From: a virus
Direction: 5' to 3' (one strand)
DNA: 64,000 nt
IMG/VR virus record: IMGVR_UViG_3300035185_000025
Span: 17,567 to 81,566 of that record
Numbering within the stretch: position 1 is the stretch's first letter; each line of letters opens with the position of its first letter. The notes beneath the pieces are model-generated. The model searched no databases. It was given only the letters and a program-made list of their open reading frames with translations, and was not told the origin of the DNA. Shown piece by piece: positions 32,809-40,988 of the stretch. The position numbers and the translations under genes are program-made.

Positions 32809-33041
32809 TGGAGAAGGTCACAGAGGTACTGGAGAGCCACGCATTCAGGCGAGACCATGGTCCGGCCGCGATGTGGGCAGTAATAGTCCTCGTGATGCCG
32901 GCATGGGCACTGCTCGCCGTCGCCGCTTGCGCAGCAGGGCTCGTCCTCGCGCTGCCCGGCATCATGGTCGCGCTCGTCCTGGCGATCCCGCACTGGATCC
33001 GGGCCCGATCCGACGGACACACGGAGGACACGGAACGATGA
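32808..33041 (+). CDS. Small two-TM membrane protein, 77 aa
   Basis: Residues ~20-40 and ~42-60 are hydrophobic (MWAVIVLVMPAWALLAVAAC, VALVLAIPHWI), flanked by charged ends. Size and topology fit a holin, although lysin is distant. TGATG overlap with the resolvase. Confidence 0.55.
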   Translation: MEKVTEVLESHAFRRDHGPAAMWAVIVLVMPAWALLAVAACAAGLVLALPGIMVALVLAIPHWIRARSDGHTEDTER

Positions 33042-33259
33042 TCGAACTCAAGAAATTCACCGAGACTCGTGACGGCCTGACCGCTCGCGCGTACACGCCG
33101 ACCGACGCGCTGCAGGAACGCATCCCGATCAAAGTCGAGCGCGACGGCACGGTGGTCTACGAGATCGAGTTCATAGTCTCCAAGCGATCTCTGGCCCTCG
33201 ACCTGGAGGTCGCGATCCAGAGGGCTATCCGGGCAGCGCTCGAACGGTCGGTGAACTGA
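33038..33259 (+). CDS. Hypothetical protein, 73 aa
   Basis: Compact alpha/beta protein (MIELKKFTETRDGLTARAYT); ATGA overlap with upstream gene. Unrecognised. Confidence 0.6.
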   Translation: MIELKKFTETRDGLTARAYTPTDALQERIPIKVERDGTVVYEIEFIVSKRSLALDLEVAIQRAIRAALERSVN

Positions 33260-33477
33260 TGGCGCTCAAGCTCAAGCCCGGAACGGAACTCGTCCTCGCC
33301 GTGCGCCAGGACGCCCACGGCTTCGTGCTCGAGCAGCGTGTCCGCGTCGGCAGGACCGAGGCTCGCGTCAAGGGCAGCAAGGCCCGCCGCTGTCGGACCG
33401 AGGAACAACTCTGGATCGAGATCGAGATCCTCGCGCAGAAGAAGCTGGCGAAGGTCGGCCTGGAGAAGACGTCGTGA
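33259..33477 (+). CDS. Hypothetical basic protein, 72 aa
   Basis: MALKLKPGTELVLAVRQDAH...; Lys/Arg-rich second half. TGATG overlap. Unrecognised. Confidence 0.55.
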   Translation: MALKLKPGTELVLAVRQDAHGFVLEQRVRVGRTEARVKGSKARRCRTEEQLWIEIEILAQKKLAKVGLEKTS

Positions 33478-33614
33478 CCGAGGCCTGGAAGATCATGACG
33501 CTGGCTGATCTGCCGACCGCCCGAGCCACGATGCGAGCCACGTCCTCGCCCGACCAAGAGCCCACTCCCGGCGCTCGTCCTGCCGGAGCCGACGACCGAG
33601 ATCCGCCGTACTGA
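33474..33614 (+). CDS. Possible small protein, 46 aa
   Basis: GTG 33474 overlaps the upstream TGA; VTEAWKIMTLADLPTARATM then a Pro-rich end. It runs antiparallel over the end of the secreted-protein gene on the minus strand, so one of the two may not be translated there. Confidence 0.35.
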   Translation: MTEAWKIMTLADLPTARATMRATSSPDQEPTPGARPAGADDRDPPY

Positions 33615-34207
33615 TCGGCGCCGAGCAGTCGAAGCCGTAGCCGCTCAGGCGTGCGCAAAACCCACGTCGCCGGCGCGCGGACAGCGTGAAGCGGCAGCGG
33701 CCCTCACGGCACTCCACAGCGCCCGCGTAGACGCTCTGGACCTCGACGAGGTTTCGCGCCTCGTAACGCGTCACAGCCCGCCACACGAGCTCGTGGGCCA
33801 CGACAGCGCTGACCTCCGGCGAGCAGAAGGCCGGATCGGCGTCGGCGCCCCACTTCCCGGCCTGCCAGCGGAGCGAGAGGCCGTAGGCGCCGAGCCCATC
33901 CTCGCGCCCGAGCACGTCCTCCCCGCGCACATGGCGGACGCTGGCCTCGCCGCAGAACGCCTCGCGGCAGACCACGAGCGCGTGGAAGGCGGCGATGATC
34001 GGCGAGACGCCGAGGGCTTCGGTGGTCGCGGTGACGCGTGCGGTCCTTGGCCTCGCGCGACCAGGGAACACGGGGCTCGTCACGGGCGTCGCAGTAGTCG
34101 CCTGGCACGACGCCAGGTGCCGGCGCCGCGCAGGCGTTGCAGGCGTAGAGCAGCACGAGGCAGGCGATGATCGCGAGGGCTACTCGCAGGCCGAGTCGAT
34201 CGTCCAT
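33493..34207 (-). pseudogene. Secreted lysozyme-like protein interrupted by a frameshift
   Basis: ATG 34207 starts a lipoprotein-like signal (VALAIIACLVLLYACNACAAP). The frame follows DYCDARDEPRVPWSREAKDRTR, but the natural-looking continuation (TTEALGVSPIIAAFHALVVC...DGLGAYGLSLRWQAGKW...FCSPEVSAVVAHEL, Cys-rich) is in the +1 frame, which opens at 34083 and ends at 33493. One base change near 34035 would join them. The second part resembles a small transglycosylase-like domain (inference). Either a real frameshift, a read error or two overlapping genes. Confidence 0.5.
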
Positions 34208-34221
34208 GGCCGGGCAGGGTA
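34208..34221 (-). promoter_or_regulatory. Class II-like promoter
   Basis: TACCCT 8 nt before ATG 34207 of the secreted protein; spacing is slightly long for the class. Confidence 0.35.
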
Positions 34222-34226
34222 GCACC

Positions 34227-34254
34227 AGGAAGCGCACGCCGGCCGCGGCGGTAG
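34227..34254 (+). promoter_or_regulatory. Class I promoter
   Basis: AGGAAGC, 16 nt, GGTAG, 7 nt, ATG 34262. Confidence 0.7.
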
Positions 34255-34261
34255 GGCGAGC

Positions 34262-34609
34262 ATGGATCCTGAGCACACGATGATTCTGTTCGACCTTCGG
34301 CCGTTCAAGGCGGCCTGCCACCATGCGATCAGCGAGTGCGAGGCCGGCAGGCTGTCGCCGGATGACGCGGCCGATCAGATCGAGCGGCTCGCGGCTTCGG
34401 TGCCCGACCTCGACGAGGTCAAGTACCGCGGATACCAGAGCAAGCTCCTGCGTTGCCGGTCGCACGATCGAGCGCGGCGCCTCGTCGACTGTCTCGATGA
34501 CCACACGGTCCGGCCGTGGGTGCACCTGGCAGCGCGTGGCCTGGGCCTGGTGGCGAAGCTTGGCGCGCTCGCTCTGTTCGTGTGGTTCATCGTGTGGCTC
34601 GTCCGATGA
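34262..34609 (+). CDS. Tail-anchored membrane protein, 115 aa
   Basis: Soluble helical domain with Cys/His residues, then a C-terminal hydrophobic segment (residues ~94-113, LGLVAKLGALALFVWFIVW). Ends ATGA with the next frame. Function unknown. Confidence 0.6.
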   Translation: MDPEHTMILFDLRPFKAACHHAISECEAGRLSPDDAADQIERLAASVPDLDEVKYRGYQSKLLRCRSHDRARRLVDCLDDHTVRPWVHLAARGLGLVAKLGALALFVWFIVWLVR

Positions 34610-34764
34610 ACATCAACCGGATTCGTCCGCCCGCATCGCGCTGTGGCTGTCCGGCGTCATCAACGACGCGATCCGAGACGCGCGCGATGCTGGACTCGAT
34701 CAGCGCTCGATCCATCTGCTGCTTCTGAACTACGCGAATGGCGAGGATCCGAGCGGCCGCGCTC

Positions 34765-34782
34765 GCACCTCCGCGGGTGCGC
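34765..34782. promoter_or_regulatory. Palindromic operator copy
   Basis: GCACCTCCGCGGGTGCGC, right arm perfect, left arm two mismatches, 3 nt upstream of a class II -10. Confidence 0.5.
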
Positions 34783-34785
34783 AGG

Positions 34786-34798
34786 TAGACTCGAAGGC
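34786..34798 (+). promoter_or_regulatory. Class II leaderless promoter
   Basis: TAGACT, 7 nt, GTG 34799. Confidence 0.5.
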
Positions 34799-35356
34799 GT
34801 GAAGGCCGACCTCGCCACGTTCCCAGTCGGATCCGCCGATGGCCTTCCGGTGCTGCACCTCGACTGCGACGGCGCACCGTGGTCCACCGAAGATGCCGAC
34901 GCCGCGGTCCAGCGCATGGCCGGCGCGCGCGGGATCTGGGGCGTGTGGATCGACAACCCTGAGACGTGGGAGAGCCAAGACCTCGACGTTTGGATCGCCG
35001 AGCAGCCGTGCGTGATCGCGCTGCGAGAACTCGGCGCCACGGACTGGCCGGCTGCGGAACTGAACACGGTGCTCGACGTCAGCGCAGCGCTCGAGCACGC
35101 GACCGACGTGGATCGGCTCGCCGACTTCGTGGCTGGATGCGCCGCCGGATCGATCCCGATCATCGCGGACGCGATCGCGCGCGTCGGACCGCTGCAGCGC
35201 GCTCCTGTCCCGGCGGCGCTCGACCTGCTCGCCGACTTCACCGGCATGCACGGCGAGGGCTACCTGTACACGCCGGCCGACCATCCGCACTGGCCGCTGA
35301 TGCTTCGTGCGATCTCGAAGTGCGGATCGCAGTGGTCGCTGAGGAGGTCAGCGTGA
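34799..35356 (+). CDS. Hypothetical protein, 185 aa
   Basis: GTG 34799 under an operator-linked class II promoter. Acidic alpha/beta protein (LHLDCDGAPWSTEDADAAV; GIWGVWIDNPETWE). Heads an operon that ends with the putative small terminase. Unrecognised. Confidence 0.6.
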   Translation: MKADLATFPVGSADGLPVLHLDCDGAPWSTEDADAAVQRMAGARGIWGVWIDNPETWESQDLDVWIAEQPCVIALRELGATDWPAAELNTVLDVSAALEHATDVDRLADFVAGCAAGSIPIIADAIARVGPLQRAPVPAALDLLADFTGMHGEGYLYTPADHPHWPLMLRAISKCGSQWSLRRSA

Positions 35357-35520
35357 GGCGATTTCAGTGGTGGAGGCGCCTCCGTGGAGGACGGTGGGAG
35401 TTGCAGCGGGCTGGCGGTGATGCGTTCGCTTGTTGGTGGCGTCGTGTTGAGTTGTTCGATCACGATTGCTTCAAGAGCGGAGGATCCTGCGTGATCGCCC
35501 GCGAGGACTGGCGACGGTGA
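35353..35520 (+). CDS. Small Trp/Arg-rich protein, 55 aa
   Basis: GTG 35353 (GTGA overlap) begins VRRFQWWRRLRGGRWELQRA, ending AREDWRR. Overlaps the next gene by GTGA. Unrecognised but position-supported. Confidence 0.5.
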   Translation: MRRFQWWRRLRGGRWELQRAGGDAFACWWRRVELFDHDCFKSGGSCVIAREDWRR

Positions 35521-36176
35521 CGACCAGGCCCAAGCGCCCGTCCGACGAGGACTACGCGCGCGCGCTCGCGCTGTACCGCGGCAACGCTCCGCCCGAGCAA
35601 ATCGCCGAGCGCGTGGGGCTGTCGCTCGACCAGGTCGAGCACGCGATGCTCGAGGGCTGGCCGCCGACACGCGGCCGGCATCCGCGTCCAGCGCTTCGAG
35701 CATGGGAGCACGAGATCGACGACCGGATGCACCGGGCTCGGCTCGCCACGCTCGACTGGGCGCAGGCCGTCGCCGAGAGCTCGGCCGTCAGCGCAAAGGA
35801 CTGGGCAGCGACGCTGAAGAAGTGCTCGGCGATCAAGCAGTCGATGCTGAATGCGTGGGGCCTGCGCGTGAAGAAGGCGATCGAGGACGCCGACGGCAAA
35901 GCCCCGGACCTCGACGGACTCTCCATCGACCTCAACTTCGCCCGATCTCTGCGCACGCTGCACCTGATGATGGACCCCGGTCAGCAGGGCAAGATCGCCG
36001 ACGTCCACCGCGCGCTCGCCGGCGACGAGGACGACGCAGATGTCGGCGCCGACGACCGGCTCGCGGCTTCGCTCGCAGGCATGACAGAGGAGCAGATCGA
36101 TCACTGGGTCGAGACCAACAAACGGCCCGACCCAGATCAGAAGGTGCTGCCGTTCCCGCAGCAAGACGCGGGCTAG
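35517..36176 (+). CDS. Putative small terminase subunit
   Basis: 219 aa, GTG 35517. Residues ~10-50 hold an HTH-like unit (ALYRGNAPPEQIAERVGLSLDQVEHAM); a helical oligomerisation-like middle and an acidic tail follow. It lies 1.2 kb before the large terminase on the same strand. DNA-recognition subunits have this size and layout, but no diagnostic motif is present. Its TAG shares CTAG with the convergent gene. Confidence 0.5.
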   Translation: MTTRPKRPSDEDYARALALYRGNAPPEQIAERVGLSLDQVEHAMLEGWPPTRGRHPRPALRAWEHEIDDRMHRARLATLDWAQAVAESSAVSAKDWAATLKKCSAIKQSMLNAWGLRVKKAIEDADGKAPDLDGLSIDLNFARSLRTLHLMMDPGQQGKIADVHRALAGDEDDADVGADDRLAASLAGMTEEQIDHWVETNKRPDPDQKVLPFPQQDAG

Positions 36177-36484
36177 GTCGCCTTCAACATCCGTTCTGCG
36201 GACTTGTCGAACATGTGGATCTTCGTCTCGTCGATCATCCCGATCGGACGCTGTCCATGCTTGGCCACGAGTAACAGGTTACGCAGCCGACCGATGTCGT
36301 CGTTGTCTTCGTGCTCGATATGCGTCGAGCACATGTGCTGGTCTGGCTCGCCGTCTTCGCCCTCGAAGCGGTCGAGGAAAAACGTCGCGTGCATGCCGAT
36401 GTTCTCGCGCTTCGAGATCTCGATGATCTTCGTCATGAGCGGCGCGATCTCGTTGTCATAGACGGTTTCTTTTGGTCCTGGCAT
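36173..36484 (-). CDS. Hypothetical protein with C-terminal helicase-like segment, 103 aa
   Basis: MPGPKETVYDNEIAPLMTKI; the C-terminal half (THIEHEDNDDIGRLRNLLLVAKHGQRPIGMIDE) resembles the end of DnaB-type helicases or phage proteins that copy it. Weak; function not assigned. Class I promoter 7 nt upstream. Confidence 0.5.
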   Translation of the reverse strand: MPGPKETVYDNEIAPLMTKIIEISKRENIGMHATFFLDRFEGEDGEPDQHMCSTHIEHEDNDDIGRLRNLLLVAKHGQRPIGMIDETKIHMFDKSAERMLKAT

Positions 36485-36491
36485 GCAGCGA

Positions 36492-36519
36492 CTACCAGCG
36501 CACCATACCGAAGCTTCCC
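36492..36519 (-). promoter_or_regulatory. Class I promoter
   Basis: Minus strand GGGAAGC, 16 nt, GGTAG, 7 nt, ATG 36484. Confidence 0.75.
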
Positions 36520-36529
36520 GACGCGCGGG

Positions 36530-36859
36530 CTAGAACACGAGCGCAATGGCGGCGAGGACGATCGTCGCAGCCTGTACAGCGATCATGACCTTGAGCTTGG
36601 TCGCCTGGCCCTCGTGCACTGCCGTCGCACAAATCACGGCGACCTCGATCATGCTCCTGGCCTTGGCCTTCCTGTGCTTCATGACGGGCTCGATCTCCAG
36701 GCAGAGCATGTCGACGATCTCCAGCAGATCGTCGGACGTGTGAAGTACTCCTGCAATCTTCATCGACGCGGTCCTCGTCACAGGATCGAAGACCTCCGTC
36801 ATCTCTTGTCGGATCTCTACTCGCGCAAGCGCGCGCGCCACGGCGTGTTCTGTCGTCAT
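36530..36859 (-). CDS. Tail-anchored membrane protein, 109 aa
   Basis: Soluble helical N-terminus and a hydrophobic end (residues ~88-109, LKVMIAVQAATIVLAAIALVF). Unknown role. Confidence 0.6.
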   Translation of the reverse strand: MTTEHAVARALARVEIRQEMTEVFDPVTRTASMKIAGVLHTSDDLLEIVDMLCLEIEPVMKHRKAKARSMIEVAVICATAVHEGQATKLKVMIAVQAATIVLAAIALVF

Positions 36860-36866
36860 GTACCGT

Positions 36867-36894
36867 CTACAAGATCCGTCGGTGCATGCTTCCT
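36867..36894 (-). promoter_or_regulatory. Class I promoter (variant)
   Basis: Minus strand AGGAAGC, 16 nt, TGTAG, 7 nt, ATG 36859. Divergent with the plus-strand site at 36911. Confidence 0.65.
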
Positions 36895-36910
36895 GACGCA
36901 GGCGCTAGGC

Positions 36911-36938
36911 CGGAAGCGTTGCTATGCGGAGAAGGTAG
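36911..36938 (+). promoter_or_regulatory. Class I promoter
   Basis: CGGAAGC, 16 nt, GGTAG, but 10 nt to ATG 36949, the longest gap of the set. Confidence 0.6.
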
Positions 36939-36948
36939 TCCGCGAGCC

Positions 36949-37359
36949 ATGAAGACCAAAGACATCCTCGCCAAAATCAAAGCCGACCCCGCCGCCGAGT
37001 TCGCCTTGCGCCCCGGCCCTCACGCCTGGGACTTCGCCAAAGTCCGGCGGCTTCGATCGCTCGGTAACGGCCGTTGGGCGTACGGCGAGCACAAGCCCCG
37101 AGGTCGAGCCGAATGGCTCCGCGGACCCTCCGACAGCAGCGTGCGATCGCGTAACCTTGTGGACGTCGCCACGGTCGAAGCCGAGTTCGAAGAGCGAGCG
37201 AAACACCGTGCCGGCTTGCAGGCCGAATATCGGCGGGCGAACAGGGTCGTCGATCGGCTGCGGGCGATCGGTGTGCCTGCGACGAGCACTGGCAAGCGCA
37301 TCACGATCTTCGACCTGGCCGATTGGGAACGCATCCTCGCCCTCGCTGAGCGGTCCTGA
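36949..37359 (+). CDS. Hypothetical protein, 136 aa
   Basis: MKTKDILAKIKADPAAEFAL; small basic domain, then a coiled-coil-like helix (EAEFEERAKHRAGLQAEYRR). Precedes terminase. Unrecognised. Confidence 0.6.
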   Translation: MKTKDILAKIKADPAAEFALRPGPHAWDFAKVRRLRSLGNGRWAYGEHKPRGRAEWLRGPSDSSVRSRNLVDVATVEAEFEERAKHRAGLQAEYRRANRVVDRLRAIGVPATSTGKRITIFDLADWERILALAERS

Positions 37360-37371
37360 AGATCGGAGCAC

Positions 37372-37389
37372 GCACCCGCGCAGGTGCGC
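37372..37389. promoter_or_regulatory. Palindromic operator copy at terminase promoter
   Basis: GCACCCGCGCAGGTGCGC, one mismatch in the right arm, directly abutting the class II TAGGAT. Confidence 0.55.
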
Positions 37390-37401
37390 TAGGATCCGAG
37401 C
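37390..37401 (+). promoter_or_regulatory. Class II leaderless promoter
   Basis: TAGGAT, 6 nt, GTG 37402 of the terminase gene. Confidence 0.55.
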
Positions 37402-38955
37402 GTGGTAGCGCCACCCAAGCGCAGCAAGGCGAAGCGCCGCGTGTACCCGCACCGGGTCCGCCGCGCGTGGATGCGCGAGTTGGAGATGTGCCGGCGCGAT
37501 CCCGTCCGGTTCATCGAATACGTCTTCCAGATCAAGCTCGACCCGATCCAGGTCGTGTGGATCCGGTTCTGGCAGCAGAACCGCAAGACCGTGCTCCACG
37601 GCTCGATCGGCCTCGGCAAGTCGATGCTGATGCGCGGGATGATCCTGTGGCTGATCGGCAACGACCCGAACGCTCAGGTGATCTGGCTCAGCGCGACGCA
37701 GCGGCAGCCGAAGAAGCACCTCAGCCTGCTCGCCGCGATGATCGAAGACGACCGCGCGCGCTCGAGGCTCCACCACGTGTTCCCCCGCATGCGCCCGGGC
37801 AAGATCTGGCGCAGCACGGAGATCACCGTCGAGCGCGAGGTGAGCCCGGTCGAAGCCGACTACACGATCAGCACCTACGGTGCCTACGCCGACTCGCTGC
37901 TTGGCTCGCGCGCGACGATCCTCGTGATCGACGATCTGTGCAACTTCTCGAACACGCTGACGGAGGACGGCCGCACGAAGATGATCGAGTGGCTGGCGAC
38001 GGTGCTGTCGCGCCTCACGGGGCCCGACTACCGGATGATGGTCTTGGGCAACTTCTGGCACTCCATGGACGCGCTCATGGACCTCGTGAACAACAAAGAG
38101 TTCGCGTACTTGAAGACGCCGGCCTACACGCTCGCCGAGGACGGCAGCAAGATCCCGACGGCTCCGCGCGCGCTACCGGTCGCGGTCATCGACGAGAAGA
38201 TCAAGGAACTCGGTCCCCGCAAGGCGCAGCAGATGCTGCAGTGCGAGAAGCCTGATCTGAACCTCGGCCGGTTCAAGGAGTTGTGGTTTGAGGCCGCGCT
38301 AACGGCCGGGCTCGGGATGCCGTTCTCGCCGGCGCGGATCTTCTACCCAGCCTTCACCGGCGTGGATCTGGGTCACCGCGGCGCGCCCGGGGCAGACCGG
38401 ACCGCGATGGTCACGGCGATCCTCCGGCCCGACGGGCGCAAGCAGATCATCGACGTCCGCAGCGGGTGCTGGAAGTCCGACGAGATCAAGGCGAACTTGC
38501 TCGAGGTCCGGCTCCGCTACGGCTCCACGATCGGCGTCGAGAACAACGGCGCGCAGAAGATGGTCATGGATCTGATCACCGACAGCACGGCGATCCCGTT
38601 GCTCGACCACAACACGAATCAGTTCAACAAGCGCGACATCGCCAACGGCGTCGAGGGTCTCGCCACCGGGCTGAGCCAGGGCGAGTGGGTGTTCCCGTGC
38701 CCGCCGAAGCCGACGGCGACCGGCCGCGGGCTCGACGAAGGCGACGGCCAGCGCGGTCAGCCCGAGCCTGAGATCGAGCACCTCATGAGCGAGGCGCTCG
38801 TGTTCGATCCGAGCAAGCCCAGGGAGCACACCGGGGATCGGCTCATGGCCTGGTGGATCCTCAGCGAGACGATCCGCAAGAGCGCGCTCCGGGAGTACGA
38901 CGACGCGATGCTGCCCGCGGTGGACGTGCCGGATCTGGACCTGTTCAGCCGGTGA
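37402..38955 (+). CDS. terL: Terminase large subunit
   Basis: 517 aa ATPase-nuclease that packages DNA. N-terminal ATPase: deviant Walker A GSIGLGKS (~residue 66), Walker B ILVIDDL (~residue 175). C-terminal RNase H-like nuclease: TGVDLGH, GVENNGAQKM and TGDRLMAWW carry the acidic metal ligands. Length is standard. Operator and class II promoter upstream; portal follows. Confidence 0.9.
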   Translation: MVAPPKRSKAKRRVYPHRVRRAWMRELEMCRRDPVRFIEYVFQIKLDPIQVVWIRFWQQNRKTVLHGSIGLGKSMLMRGMILWLIGNDPNAQVIWLSATQRQPKKHLSLLAAMIEDDRARSRLHHVFPRMRPGKIWRSTEITVEREVSPVEADYTISTYGAYADSLLGSRATILVIDDLCNFSNTLTEDGRTKMIEWLATVLSRLTGPDYRMMVLGNFWHSMDALMDLVNNKEFAYLKTPAYTLAEDGSKIPTAPRALPVAVIDEKIKELGPRKAQQMLQCEKPDLNLGRFKELWFEAALTAGLGMPFSPARIFYPAFTGVDLGHRGAPGADRTAMVTAILRPDGRKQIIDVRSGCWKSDEIKANLLEVRLRYGSTIGVENNGAQKMVMDLITDSTAIPLLDHNTNQFNKRDIANGVEGLATGLSQGEWVFPCPPKPTATGRGLDEGDGQRGQPEPEIEHLMSEALVFDPSKPREHTGDRLMAWWILSETIRKSALREYDDAMLPAVDVPDLDLFSR

Positions 38956-38966
38956 TGCCGCCGTGG

Positions 38967-38978
38967 TAGCCTGCGCGG
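38967..38978 (+). promoter_or_regulatory. Class II leaderless promoter
   Basis: TAGCCT, 6 nt, GTG 38979 of the portal gene. Confidence 0.5.
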
Positions 38979-40988
38979 GTGCCCGTAAACCCGCGCCTGA
39001 GCAAGCTCCGCGTCCTGGGGCTCGAAGAGACCCCGCGCGCGCGGCTCCTGACGATGCGCTGGCTCTACTACGAGCAGCGCCAGGACGACGGGTGCTCGGT
39101 CGACTGGGAGGGCTATCAGCGCACGTCTGGAGAGCAGTTCTTGGAGTGGCGAATGCGCGGCTACGTCCGCGCGGATCAGGGCTCGATCCCGTGGGGCCAG
39201 AAGCGACCTACCTGCCACTCGATGATCGTCGGCGAGACCGTCGACACCTACACGTCGCTCCTGCTCGGCGACGGCCGCCAGCCCGCGATCAGGATCGCTG
39301 GCGACGACGCGAGCTCCGAGGCGATCGAGGCGCTGTTCAAGCACGCTGGGATCTGGCCCGTGCTCGCCGAGGGTCGCAAGCACGGCGGCGCGCAGGGAGC
39401 CTTCGGCATGCTCGTCGAGGTCCGCAAAGGGAAGCTCTCGACGCGAGTCCTTCGGCCCGAACATCTCCACATTGAGTGGTCCGACGAGTGCGACTGGATC
39501 CCTGAACTCGTGATCGAGCAGAAGCGCGTCACGATTTATCGGATCGGATCGAGCGGCAAGGTCGAGTGCGGCGAGGTCTGGCGGACGCGGGCGTGGGATC
39601 AGACCCACAGCTACGCCTACCACGACCAGCCGATCGGGACTTACACGCCGGTCGACGACGACGGCACGAAGACCGAGTTGCCCGAGGACATCGAGTTGAG
39701 CGAGGCGCCGGTCGAGCACAAGGCCGGCCGCTGCCCGGTGGTGTGGGTCCAGAACACGCTGTGCTCCGACGAGCCGCTCGGAGTCCCCGACTGCGAAGCG
39801 GTCTACGAGCAGGTCGACCAGCTCGACAAGTCGATGTCGATGGTCATGCGCGGATCGAGGGCCAACAACGATCCAACGCTGGTGGTGAAGGACACGCAGT
39901 CCGGCCTCAACCAGTGGACCCGCAGGCGCAAGGGCTACGGCGCCGAGATCACGGTCTCGGAGAAGGGCGCCGTCGAACTGCTCGAGACGTCGGGCGCCGC
40001 GATCGACCAGTCGTGGAAGTCGATCAACGCGCTCGAGTCCAGGATCGAGCGGCGCACCGGTGTCGTCGCGATCACGCCCGAAAAGGCGAGCTCAAACTGG
40101 TCCGGCGTCGCGCTCAAGATCCTGCACCGCACGCAGATGAGCCGCGCCGGCGAGCGCCGCAACCCGATCGGAGTCGGGATCAAGCAACTCGTGCGGATCG
40201 TGCACACGCTCCTGCGCGAGCTCGGAATGCGCAACGTCGGCAGCACGGGCAAGGGGATCGAGATCCCGCAGGCCGAGCGCAAGATCACCGCGGACGACGG
40301 CACGATCGAGACCGTCCGCGATCCCCACCAGATCGGGCCTGGCGGCGCTGTCCGGCTCAACTGGCCAGCGCTTCATGAGCCGATCCCGGACGAGCTTCGA
40401 ACCGTGGCCGACGCGCTCACGAAGATGAACGGCGGCCGCCCCGTGCTCTCGCAGGAGACGGCAGTCGCGTACGCGGTCAACCTCGCGCAGACCGACACGG
40501 ATCCAGCGATGGAGCTCGAGCGGATCCGCGAGGAGACGGCGGAGAAGGTCGCGGCCTTCGACGAGACGATGATGCCGGATGTCGAGGACGGCGGCGAAGG
40601 CGAGCCGGACATGCCGGACACCGGCGACGGAACGCAGACGGGAGATCAGCAAGTGCAGCACGAAGCGATGAACGGCATCCAGGTCAAGACGCTCGGAGAC
40701 ACGCTCGCTCGGACCGGCCGCGACCTCACCCCGGAGGCGGCGAAGTTCACGATCAACGAGGGCTTCCCGAACACGACCATGCCCGATGCGCAGCGCAGGC
40801 TGAACGAAGCGATCCAGGCGCAGCTCGAGCAGGTTGCTCAGGACAAGAAGGACGGCGTCGAGCCCGAGGCTGGAAAGCAGTTCGACACGCTCGGCCGAGC
40901 GATCACTCGGCGCGCCAAGGCCACAGCGGAGCCGAAGGCCGAGGAGTCCGAAGACGAGCCTGAGTCCGAAGACGAGGAGACCGAGTGA
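38979..40988 (+). CDS. Portal protein
   Basis: 669 aa, GTG start. Long portal of the SPP1 gp6/HK97 type: LLTMRWLYYEQRQDD, VDTYTSLLLGDGRQPAI, FGMLVEVRKGK, a clip/stem segment near residues 275-330 (QVDQLDKSMSMVMRGS) and an acidic Glu-rich C-terminus. Forms the dodecameric DNA entry ring. Sits between terminase and endolysin/MuF on the same strand. Confidence 0.8.
   Translation: MPVNPRLSKLRVLGLEETPRARLLTMRWLYYEQRQDDGCSVDWEGYQRTSGEQFLEWRMRGYVRADQGSIPWGQKRPTCHSMIVGETVDTYTSLLLGDGRQPAIRIAGDDASSEAIEALFKHAGIWPVLAEGRKHGGAQGAFGMLVEVRKGKLSTRVLRPEHLHIEWSDECDWIPELVIEQKRVTIYRIGSSGKVECGEVWRTRAWDQTHSYAYHDQPIGTYTPVDDDGTKTELPEDIELSEAPVEHKAGRCPVVWVQNTLCSDEPLGVPDCEAVYEQVDQLDKSMSMVMRGSRANNDPTLVVKDTQSGLNQWTRRRKGYGAEITVSEKGAVELLETSGAAIDQSWKSINALESRIERRTGVVAITPEKASSNWSGVALKILHRTQMSRAGERRNPIGVGIKQLVRIVHTLLRELGMRNVGSTGKGIEIPQAERKITADDGTIETVRDPHQIGPGGAVRLNWPALHEPIPDELRTVADALTKMNGGRPVLSQETAVAYAVNLAQTDTDPAMELERIREETAEKVAAFDETMMPDVEDGGEGEPDMPDTGDGTQTGDQQVQHEAMNGIQVKTLGDTLARTGRDLTPEAAKFTINEGFPNTTMPDAQRRLNEAIQAQLEQVAQDKKDGVEPEAGKQFDTLGRAITRRAKATAEPKAEESEDEPESEDEETE

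Larger units (their letters stand above)
34606..34802 (+). pseudogene. Short gene with a probable frameshift
   Basis: ATG 34606 (ATGA overlap) reads MNINR and then an unnatural Cys/Arg/Ser frame to 34728. In another frame the downstream sequence is protein-like: ALWLSGVINDAIRDARDAG, then RSIHLLLLNYANGED, ending 34802, but has no start codon. One inserted base near 34620 would restore a ~65-aa protein. Decayed gene or sequence error. Confidence 0.35.
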
